64,000 nucleotides of DNA from Actinomyces sp. S6-Spd3 (lineage in GTDB: Bacteria; Actinomycetota; Actinomycetes; Actinomycetales; Actinomycetaceae), in assembly GCF_000758755.1 (NCBI RefSeq), contig NZ_JRMV01000272.1:1-64000 (forward strand). The letters are read 5' to 3'. The position numbers and the translations under genes were made by a program. The first letter of the stretch is position 1. Each line of letters starts with the position of its first letter. Shown here piece by piece: positions 43,154-52,800 of the stretch. The notes below the pieces were generated by a model. That model ran no database searches. It was not told the origin of the DNA and saw nothing but the letters and a program-made list of their open reading frames with translations.

Positions 43154-44827
43154 TCAGCCCTTCAAGGCCTCGCTCACCAATTGCTTAGCCGCTTCCTGAA
43201 CCTGAGCAAGGTGCTCGGCTCCGCGGAAGGACTCGGCATAGATCTTGTAGACATCCTCCGTGCCCGAAGGACGAGCCGCAAACCACGCGACGTCAGTCGT
43301 CACTTTCAGGCCACCGATTGCTGCATCATTACCCGGAGCGCGCACGAGCTTTGCGGTGATGGGGTCACCGGCCAGTTCGGTTGCGGAAACATCCTCGGGA
43401 GACAAAGCGGCAAGCTTCGCCTTTTCTTCACGGTTCGCGGGCGCGTCGATCCGCGCATAAGCCGAGGCCCCGAAACGTTCGACCTGTTCTTCGTGCAGCT
43501 GCGAGGGTGTCTTACCGGTAACGGCCAGAATCTCAGAGGCCAGAAGGGCCAAGATGATTCCGTCCTTATCGGTGGACCACACGGTGCCATCCTTGCGAAG
43601 GAAGGAGGCTCCTGCGCTTTCCTCACCACCGAAACCAAGCTCGGCGCTGACCAACCCGGGAACGAAGTACTTGAAGCCCACGGGAACCTCAACGAGCTTT
43701 CGGCCAATCGAATCAGCAACGCGGTCGATGAGCGCCGAGGACACCAAAGTCTTACCGACTGCAGCTTGTGCGGGCCAGTTCGGGCGATGCGTGAAGAGGT
43801 ATTCGATCGCAACGGCCAGGTAGTGGTTCGGGTTCATCAAACCATCGGGTGTCACGATTCCGTGACGGTCCGAGTCAGCGTCATTTCCTGTCGCAATGTC
43901 GTAGGGAGTGTTCCCGTTTTCGTCCGGAGTCATCGCATCGCGAAGAGACGCCATCGCATAGGGAGAGGAGCAGTCCATACGGATCTTTCCATCCCAGTCC
44001 AGGGTCATGAAGGACCATGCGGGGTCAACCTTGGGGTTCACAACGGTCAGCTCCAAGCCGTAGCGCTCGGCAATTGCACCCCAGTAGTCCACCGATGCTC
44101 CGCCCAGCGGATCGGCACCAATACGCACGCCGGCCTCGCGAATCGCATCGATATCGATGACCTGGTCAAGCTGATCGACGTAGTAGGCAAGGTAGTCGAA
44201 GCGGTGGATACAGGGGTGATCCAGCAGGTCCGAACCCAGCACGCGATCGACGCTGCGCCAGCCCTTTTCAAGGATTTCGTTGGCGCGCTTGGCGATCCAC
44301 GAGGTCGCATCGGAGTCCGCGGGACCACCGTGAGGCGGGTTGTACTTGAATCCGCCGTCACGAGGCGGGTTGTGGCTGGGGGTGACGACGATACCGTCAG
44401 CCAGCCCTTCCCCAGTCGCGCGCAGGTGCTTGGGTGCACCATTTGCGCCGAGGATCGCCACGGAAACCGCGGGGGTCGGAGTGAAAGATCCGCGTGCATC
44501 AATGCGGACATCAACGTTATTGGCGGCCAAGACTTCCAGGGCGGTCCGCCATGCGGGTTCGCTCAGCGCGTGGGTGTCGCGACCAATGAAAAGCGGACCA
44601 TTGAAGCCCTGCTCGGCTCGGTAGTCGACGATCGCCTGGGTGATCGCAACGATGTGTGCTTCATTGAACTTGCCATCGAATGCGCTACCGCGGTGACCGG
44701 AGGTACCAAAAGACACCCGTTGATCGGGGTTTGAGGGGTCCGGTTCAATGTCGTAATACGCGGAAATTAGCGCATCAATATCGGTGAGGTCTTCGGGAAG
44801 GGCAACAGTGCCAGCTCGATCAAACAT
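43154..44827 (-). CDS. pgm: Phosphoglucomutase (alpha-D-glucose phosphate-specific)
   Basis: A 557-residue phosphohexomutase interconverting glucose-1-phosphate and glucose-6-phosphate, feeding glycogen and cell-wall sugar nucleotides. Visible motifs are TSGHRG (42-47), the phosphoserine loop [13 protein letters not shown] (Ser151), the magnesium loop DADSDRHG (about residue 310), the sugar-binding GGEESAG and the C-terminal phosphate-binding [16 protein letters not shown]. Its length fits the Pgm class of about 545-560 residues. The frame is open upstream to 45031, but family alignment begins at the ATG at 44827. It diverges from the AGE-family gene, 175 bases away. Confidence 0.94.
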   Translation of the reverse strand: MFDRAGTVALPEDLTDIDALISAYYDIEPDPSNPDQRVSFGTSGHRGSAFDGKFNEAHIVAITQAIVDYRAEQGFNGPLFIGRDTHALSEPAWRTALEVLAANNVDVRIDARGSFTPTPAVSVAILGANGAPKHLRATGEGLADGIVVTPSHNPPRDGGFKYNPPHGGPADSDATSWIAKRANEILEKGWRSVDRVLGSDLLDHPCIHRFDYLAYYVDQLDQVIDIDAIREAGVRIGADPLGGASVDYWGAIAERYGLELTVVNPKVDPAWSFMTLDWDGKIRMDCSSPYAMASLRDAMTPDENGNTPYDIATGNDADSDRHGIVTPDGLMNPNHYLAVAIEYLFTHRPNWPAQAAVGKTLVSSALIDRVADSIGRKLVEVPVGFKYFVPGLVSAELGFGGEESAGASFLRKDGTVWSTDKDGIILALLASEILAVTGKTPSQLHEEQVERFGASAYARIDAPANREEKAKLAALSPEDVSATELAGDPITAKLVRAPGNDAAIGGLKVTTDVAWFAARPSGTEDVYKIYAESFRGAEHLAQVQEAAKQLVSEALKG

Positions 44828-45002
44828 GCTTTTAGTCTGCAATGTTTCCCTCAGGCGTGCAAGAGAGTCCACATAGAGCACAATCGTGAGTAAATATTCG
44901 TTAAGCTCCGACACCTGGGGCGCCCTTGGGATAAACTCGGTCAGGATGTCGCTTTCGCAACGACGCTGACAGTGACAGGCATGGACGGCAAAGGAGAACC
45001 AC

Positions 45003-46367
45003 ATGGGCTGGTTGGATTCAATCGAGCACAATCGCTGGCTTTCGGCGCAACTTCAAGCACTGATCGCAGAAGCAAAAGTCAGTACAACACCTTCTGGCTT
45101 CAGCGAAGGCCCAGAAGGTGAAGAACCCAGCCCGCGCGCTCAGTTCACCCTCAGTGCTCGAATGCTCCACGCCTTTTCTTTGGGGACTCTCTTGGGGCTT
45201 CCCGGCTCTCGCCGCTACGCCGACCACGCAACACACACCTTGCGTCGCGTAATTGACGAGCACCTGAAGGGACTGCCCGACCCAAGCGCCGTTGATGAAG
45301 AAGAAAACACCGACTCGGAATCTTATAAGGCCGAAGTTCGCGGCGGCGACATTGACTACCAGCTCGATAACGCCCTCTTAATCAGCGCGAGCGCTGCGGC
45401 CGCGGTTGCGAATCGCCCCGGCGCACACGAGCTCCTATTGGAGGCTCTTCACGAACAGGAACGCCGCTGGCTAGCGCCGAATTCGCTGGTCTACGGCGCA
45501 ATCGCCTCGGGAAGCACACAGCACAAGGCTCCGATTGTCTCCCTGGGGACCCTGGCCTCGACAACCGAGGCCTACCTTGCCGCCGCTGAAGCGACCGCCG
45601 ACCCCGTGTGGATCGACCGCGCAGAGGCGATCACCCTTGCGGTCGCGCGCATGGGAAACGGGGCCTCGTGGAGGCTGGGCGAATACATCGATATCGAGAC
45701 CTCCTCCCCCGTCGCCCAAGGGGAGCAGGGGTGGGCGAAGAAGTGGGAACACTGGTCCTCAACCCCCGTGCTTGAGGGAGTACAGATCGGTACCCTGCTG
45801 CGCTGGGCGCGTTTGTCGATCCAGGTCCGCGCTGCGCTGCGTTCCTTGGGAAGGAAACCCGATGATGCCCTTCTCGAGGCCGCGACCGAGTTCTTTGAGC
45901 GTGCTCGCGTCGACGGCTGGAGGCAGCTGGGGCATGCCGGCTTTGTCACCTCTGTTGGTTTCGATGACCACGAGAAGCAGATCCTGGATAATCGCCACTA
46001 CATGTGGGTTGTCTGCGAGGGCGTATGCGCCGCGGTTTCTCTGGCGCGCGCGCTTCGCGATGACGGCGCGAGCGAGGGTGAAGTCGAACACTATGAGCAC
46101 TGCTATCGTTCATGGCTCGATTTCATCAACGATGAGCTCATTGTCCGTCCGGGACAGTGGCTGCACGTTCTCTCGTTTGACAATCAGGTGACTGAGGAGT
46201 CGGCCCCGCGCAGTGGCGATATTGCGTGGGCAATTCAGACCGTATTGATTGGCCGTATTCCGATGTGGCCGCCTTTCGCTTCGGCCATTTCACGAGGCCT
46301 TCTTGACCACCCTGAGGAGGCTCCTACCGACCGTCGCTCCTGGGTTCCTTTCCGTCGGCGTCACTGA
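45003..46367 (+). CDS. AGE-family (N-acylglucosamine 2-epimerase/mannose isomerase-like) protein
   Basis: A 454-residue protein that looks like an (alpha/alpha)6-barrel of the AGE/YihS family. [13 protein letters not shown] near the N-terminus, the [18 protein letters not shown] segment (conserved His and Glu), and [21 protein letters not shown] at the C-terminus match the family's active-site helices. Members isomerise or epimerise sugars such as mannose, sulfoquinovose or N-acetylglucosamine; the substrate is not readable. An acidic insertion lies at about 95-110. The start has AAAGGAGA at ideal spacing. It diverges from pgm and precedes two tRNA-Ser genes. Confidence 0.75.
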   Translation: MGWLDSIEHNRWLSAQLQALIAEAKVSTTPSGFSEGPEGEEPSPRAQFTLSARMLHAFSLGTLLGLPGSRRYADHATHTLRRVIDEHLKGLPDPSAVDEEENTDSESYKAEVRGGDIDYQLDNALLISASAAAAVANRPGAHELLLEALHEQERRWLAPNSLVYGAIASGSTQHKAPIVSLGTLASTTEAYLAAAEATADPVWIDRAEAITLAVARMGNGASWRLGEYIDIETSSPVAQGEQGWAKKWEHWSSTPVLEGVQIGTLLRWARLSIQVRAALRSLGRKPDDALLEAATEFFERARVDGWRQLGHAGFVTSVGFDDHEKQILDNRHYMWVVCEGVCAAVSLARALRDDGASEGEVEHYEHCYRSWLDFINDELIVRPGQWLHVLSFDNQVTEESAPRSGDIAWAIQTVLIGRIPMWPPFASAISRGLLDHPEEAPTDRRSWVPFRRRH

Positions 46368-46445
46368 AGAACATTTGGGGATCTATTACATATTCGTGAA
46401 GACGAATGTGCGAATAGTTCAAGATCCGCTATGATTGGCGGGTCT

Positions 46446-46532
46446 GGAGGGCTGACCGAGTGGCCGAAGGTGACGGTCTTGAAAACCGTTGTGTCAGCAA
46501 TGGCACCAGGGGTTCGAATCCCTTGCCCTCCG
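46446..46532 (+). tRNA. tRNA-Ser(TGA)
   Basis: An 87-base class II tRNA: acceptor GGAGGGC/GCCCTCC with discriminator G, anticodon stem ACGGT/ACCGT around loop CTTGAAA (anticodon TGA at 46480-46482), a long variable arm, and GGTTCGAATCC in the T arm. CCA is not encoded. Confidence 0.95.
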
Positions 46533-46603
46533 CGGTTCCGACAACAATAGGGTCGCAGCGCATTTCGCGTCCGCGAAGAAAATGCCTTAGAGTAGTCGGC
46601 ATT

Positions 46604-46692
46604 GGAGACGTCGCATAGTCCGGTCGAGTGCGCCTCCCTGCTAAGGAGGTAGGGGTTCACGCCCCTCGCGGGTTCAAATCCCGCCGTCTCCG
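46604..46692 (+). tRNA. tRNA-Ser(GCT)
   Basis: An 89-base class II tRNA: acceptor GGAGACG/CGTCTCC with discriminator G, anticodon stem CCTCC/GGAGG around loop CTGCTAA (anticodon GCT at 46640-46642), long variable arm, and GGTTCAAATCC in the T arm. It is 71 bases downstream of tRNA-Ser(TGA), and the two share a terminator. Confidence 0.95.
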
Positions 46693-46697
46693 CAGAT

Positions 46698-46731
46698 AAC
46701 CCCGAGTTTTCCTTGAAAACTCGGGGTTTTT
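46698..46731 (+). terminator. Intrinsic terminator of the tRNA-Ser pair
   Basis: A perfect 13-bp stem (46698-46710 with 46716-46728) and 5-base loop CCTTG run into TTTTTCTTT. It starts 5 bases after the second tRNA. Confidence 0.9.
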
Positions 46732-46891
46732 CTTTGCCTATTTCAGTAGGCTGACACCTTGTTGCGCCGTCATTAACTTGTCTGAGCGTTTTTCGTCACA
46801 ATGATGAAATACACAAACAATTGCCCGGGTGGCACGCAGAAAGTAAATTAAAACTTGTATCCCTGTAAATTGTGCGATGAAAGAGATTTCG

Positions 46892-49800
46892 ATGACACGC
46901 CCTCGACTGCTCAATACGCGTGTGCGTATAGCTGGTGCGGCAAGTATTGCCACACTTTCGCTACTGTTCACGCCGCTCAGCCCCCTATACGGGAGCGTAG
47001 CGGCTGACAACAGCAGCGAAACCACTCAGGCAGCCCAAGCCTCGGATACAGGCAGCGAAAACGCCACGACTGAAGAAGCAAGCGGCGCTTCTGCTGAAGA
47101 AACCTCTGCTCCGGCAACAAATACCGAAGCCCCCGCAGAGATTTCAGCGCAGGCCGCAGGAGTAAACGCGAACACCCCTCGCACGCGCCGCGCACGCGCA
47201 GTCGCAAACTCAGCAACGCTGTCCATGTCTGTTTCGAACGACTCCGCAACGCTACCGATTCGTGACCAGCAGATCACCACTATCAACTACTCCTGTTCCT
47301 CGGTTTCGACACCGTGTGAAGGTGGAACCATTGAGGTGTGGCTCCCTGGACCCGTTACCCCCGCGGGTGAGCAGCTGTCCACCAGCTTCTATCAGACATA
47401 CCCGGTTACCGGTGACACCGTCGTCAAGACCCAGAACAACGTTGTTTCCGGCACCCCGCGCATGCAGCGCCTGCTCTTCACGCTCAAGAATTCGATTCCT
47501 GCCGGAACCTCGGACCGTATCCAGATTCCGTGGAGCTACTTCGCCAACGATGCGCCGAACAACTCGACGACCACGACCCGAGTCGTCTTCTCGGCAACGA
47601 ATGCTGACACGATTGAGCAGTCTCTGACAACAAAGTGGACTGCCGACCTCGATGTTGCAATCGAAAAGACTGGTCCGACGCGTCAGCAGGACTACCCCGC
47701 GGTTGGCGGCCTCGCAACCTACAAGCTCTACTATGGCTACCAGCAGATCGACCAGACTAACCCCAATAAGCCCGGTATCCGCTGGAACGGCTCCGCGCGA
47801 AAGTCCGCTAACCTCAACGGCCTCAACTTCGTTCAGGCTCAGAACATCAAAGTCAGCGACCCGCTTCCTGCAAACGCTGAATTCGTCTCGGCAACGAATG
47901 GCGGCGTCTACGACGCGGCCACTCACACGGTGAATTGGACCTACGCGAATTGGGCATGGCAAAACCCCATTACCTCGACGGTTACCGTCAAGTACCCTGC
48001 GGGTAGCGTCACCACCGCTGACACTGTCACCAACAAGGCAACCATCACCGCCGAGGCACAGAACGATCCGACGACCGTCGTCACCAAGAGCTCTCAAATC
48101 ACCCACGGCTTCTCCGAAAGCAAGCCCGCTGGTTCCATGATCAAGCTCGGCAATGACAACCAGTATCAAACTCGCGGAGGCTCCGCGCCGTGGCGTCTGG
48201 GAGCCTCTAACTCAGGCAACACTACGCTGCATTTCCACTGGGATGACACTCTGCCCTGCACCTGGTCCACACAGGACGCAAAGGCCGCTGGTACCCCCTG
48301 TGACCAGCCGACAATGGTTAGCCCCTACCGTTTCTCCATCTTCTCCAATTCCGGCTTCGAAAATAACGGGGGCTGGACCTTGGAGTACTGGACTAACAAG
48401 GGCAACCACGCAAGCGTCAACTACACGGCCTCGTCTACCTTGACTCTTCCAGAGGGTGAGTGGATCACCCGCTACACGATCGATACGGATGCGCTCCCCC
48501 AGACCAGCCCGAACATTTTCTTCTACGGGACGATTCCAACGAACTTCCCGACTGAAGAACCGGCTGATTTTGCAAGCCACTACAACCCTGTTGCACCGCC
48601 CGAGAGGTACTACAATTACGTCGCCTCGTCGGACTATGTTCGCTACCAGAACTGTGCAAGCGGTACCGCGACCGATATCGAGACCGGCAGGGTTATCTTC
48701 TCAAACGACAACCTGTGCTCGTGGATGCGCGTGCGCAACAATTACCCCAGCGTGCATATCACTAAGTCCATCGCCACGAATCCTGTCGTTATCGGCAAGC
48801 CTGCGCTCTTCTACTTGCAGGGAAACGTTCGCCCGAAGAACAACGGTGGTGTTCCTACCCCCTTCACCATGACGGATCTGCTTCCCTCCGGTTTTGACAT
48901 TGATGATGCTTCTGCGGTCAGCGTGGCAAAGACATCGCGACTCGTTACTGCAGACGGCTCTGCCTATGACCTCTCCAAGGTCACGGTTAGCATCGAAAAG
49001 AACTACAACGGCACTGGTCGCACACTGGTTCGCATCACCGTTCCCGATGCCGTCGAGGGAGTCTTGTACGCTTACCTCACGACGAACGTTCTCTCCACTG
49101 CTCCGGCGGGACAGAACACGAACGACGGTATGATCTTCATGCCCGGAGATGGAGCGAAGAGCGTCACTGAAGATAAGAGTCTGCGAAACACCTCCTACTG
49201 CTGGGCTGGCCGCACGCAGGACACCTTCGATGTCAACGGCAATGGCTCAACGACGGATTACGTATGTAATTCATCGTCGACCTTCAACGTTGCCGTTACG
49301 CCCGCGATGAACATCACGAAGGAAGTCAAGGGCAACAAGGACACCGACTTTGTTCCCGCAGGTCAGGTTGCTCAGATCGACCCGGGTGCAGACGGTGCTT
49401 ACCGCTTCACCATCACCAATGCCGGTAATGCTGCCCTGACGAAGGTTGTCGCTTACGACATCCTGCCCTACAAGGGCGATGTCGGCGTTGGCCCCGCTGC
49501 CTCGCAGGCACGCGGATCTTCTTGGCGTCCGCAGCTGAACTCCACCAACTGGTCCTTCCAGTCAATTAAGCAGCTCCCAGGCCAGGCTCCCGTGACGACG
49601 GCTGTTCCGGCCTCGGATATCACGGTGGAATACACGACCGTTCAGAACCCCTGCCGCGGCGAGGTGATGAGCGCGGGTGGAGCTATGAACTCCGGTCCTT
49701 CCGGATGTACCCCCAACGCCTGGGGCGCTGCTCCCGCTGATTTGTCGACAATCACCGGTTTCCGCATTGTTATGAACCGCGATATCGAAATCGGAGAAAA

Positions 49801-52800
49801 AATCCAGTTCGTTGCAACCATGACTTCTCCGGTCAACGCGAACCTCATCGCATGGAACTCGGTTGCACTGTCCGGTGGCGTCGTTGAAAACGGCAAGGTG
49901 TCCTACCTGCAGCCGAATGAAGCTCCCAAGGTCGGTATCAACGTTTCCACCGATGTTGCTGTCGAAAAGTCTGTCGCTCGCGTCAAGATGAATGGCGATC
50001 AGGTGGTTCGCGACGCAAACGGACTTCCCGAAACCATCGAATCGACCGGCCCGGCAATGCCCGGCGACTACATGCTCTACAAGGTGAACTTGAAGAACAA
50101 TGGTCCCGCGGTTGCCTCGGGCTTGTCGGTGAAGGATTCCCTGCCTTCGGGCGTCGAGTACGTCTCCTCTGAGGCGCGAATCTGCCAGACCGCGGGCGCA
50201 ACCCCCTGCGCAAACGCAACCCCGGTTACCGGCGCTGACTACGATCCGACGACCTCCACATGGCAGGCAGTTGCATCGGGAGATCCCGACGTCACCCTCA
50301 ATGTTGGCGGAACAGAGACCCTGTACGTCCTCGTGAAGGTCAAGGACGGTACCGCGGGTACGACCATTTCGAACACCGCAAGCCTTGGCGATTTCGACCA
50401 GATCGATTCGAACCCGGCGAACAACACTTCCACTGCGACCTTCACTGTTGGTGGCGCCCTGTCCGGCACCATCTTCAATGACACCGACGCAACATGGACG
50501 AATGATCCGGGAATCGACAAGCCTTTTGAGGGCGTTACCGTGCGCCTCCTCGACGGCGACGGGAATCCCGTGAAGAATGCCGCCGGCGCGGATATCACCA
50601 CGACGACCGACGCCTCCGGTAACTACACCTTCACCCACCTGCCTCTTGGTTCCTACAAGGTTGAGGTCGTTCCCGGAAACGTCACCCTGAACGGTGACAC
50701 CGTCGCACTGTCCGACTACACGCAGACCCTCGCCTACGGTTCCTCGGCTAGCCGCACGGACACCGGCAAGGGCAAGCTCACCACCCCCACGGCGATCACC
50801 CTGACCGCTGCGGCACCGACGGCCTCGAAGATCGACTTCGGTTTCGTCAAGCCCGCATCGATCGGTGACTACGTGTGGTTCGACGCCAACAAGGACGGCA
50901 TCCAGGACGCCGATGAATACGGCGTTGCGGGCGTGCGCGTGACCTTGGTCGACAGCCTCGGCAATCCCGTTGTCGATGCCAACGGAAACACCGTTGCAGC
51001 AGTGACCACCGACGCGAACGGTAAGTACACTTTCGAAAACCTTCTGCCGAACCCGGAGCGTATGCTCGCCCAGAACGGTAACGATAGCTACACCGTGCGC
51101 TTCACTCCTCCCGCTGGCTACACGGGCACGACCTCGAACGCAGGTACCGACGCGGATACTGATTCCAACGGTCCCACCCCGAAGGTCACCCTGGCTGAAG
51201 GCCAGAAGGATATGAGCATCGATTTTGGCCTGATTTCAAACGGTTACATCGGTGACACCATCTTCTGGGATGTCGACAACTCCGGTGGTTTCAACCCCAC
51301 TGAGCACGACAAGCCGCTGGCTGGCGTAACCGTGACGCTGACCTTCAAGACTCCGGCGGGTGTTGAGAAGACGCTCACGACCACGACCGACGCGGACGGC
51401 AAGTACAAGTTCGAGAACCTGGCCCCCGGCGACTACAAGGTCACCGTTGATCAGGCCTCGCTGACGACTGCGTGCCCCGTGTGCACCGCACAGACCCACG
51501 CTCCTTCGGGCAATCTGACCGCTTCAGAGAACCAGACGCTCTCCCTGAGCTCGAAGGTCACTCTGAGCCCGGGCAAGATGAGCAACGATTCTCAGGACTG
51601 GGCTTTCACCGGTCCCGCGAACACCGCGATCGCCAAGACCATCACGGATCCGGCAGCCGAGCCCGCGGGTGGCTTCACCCCCGGCACGACTGTCACCTAC
51701 ACGATCACCTTGACGAACGAGGGCCCCAACCCTGCAACCGGTGTCATCGCGCAGGATAAGCTCCCGGCGGGCGTGACTTTCGTGAGCTCTACCGGCGACG
51801 GAGACTACGATGCAACCACCGGCAAGTGGGACCTGAGCAATGAGGTCATCGAGAAGGACGCAACCCGCACGCACACCATTGTCGTGCGAGTGACTCCCGA
51901 GGCCGCTGGTTCGATCGTCACCAACACGGCGACCATCGAGCACCAGGATCAGTTCGGTGATAAGACCGCGGACAACACCTCCTCGGTGCCCTTGACCGCC
52001 GGTTACACGATCGCTGGCAAGCTCTACAACGATGCCAACGCATCCTTCAGCTCTGATAACGGCGAAAACCCCTACTCGGGTGTTACCGTTGCGCTCCTCA
52101 AGAAGGACGGCACCCCCGTCCTCGACAAGGATGGCAACCCTGTAACCGCTGTGACCGACGCTGACGGCAAGTACTCCTTCGCGGGTCTTCCCCTGGGTGA
52201 GTACAAGGTGGATGTTGTTAACCCGACCTCTGGTCCTCTCGCAGGCACCAAGCCTCTCGAGGCCTACACGGGTCGCTACAAGACCAGCGCTGAAGTGACG
52301 ATCAAGGCTGAAACCGGTTCCGTTATCGACGTGAACTTCGGCTTCGTCAAGCCCGCTTCGCTGGGCGACTACACCTGGATGGACGTCAACCGCGATGGCA
52401 TTCAGGATACCGACGAACCGGCTCTGCCCGGCGTGACGGTAACCCTGACCTACGCGGATGGCTCCGCCGTGACCGATGCCTCTGGCAACGTCGTTACAGC
52501 GAAGACGAGCGACGCAAATGGCAAGTACAAGTTCGAGAACCTGCTGCCCGGCGACTACAAGGTGTCCTTCCAGGCACCTGCAGGCTACGAAGCAACAACC
52601 TCGGACGCCGGAACCGACCGCGCTCTCGACTCCAACGGCGCCACGGCCTCGGTCACCCTGGCTCAGGATCAGACGGATGAAACGATTGACTTCGGTGCCG
52701 TTGGTACCGGTGTCATCGGCGATCAGCTGTTCCTCGACGTGAACCAGAACGGTGGCAATGCCCCCGACGCTGGCGACAAGGTGCTGCCCGGCGTGAAGGT

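Noticed and set aside
43085-44734. A 549-codon plus-strand frame opposite pgm
   Set aside because: pgm has all catalytic motifs on the other strand, so this frame is a shadow.
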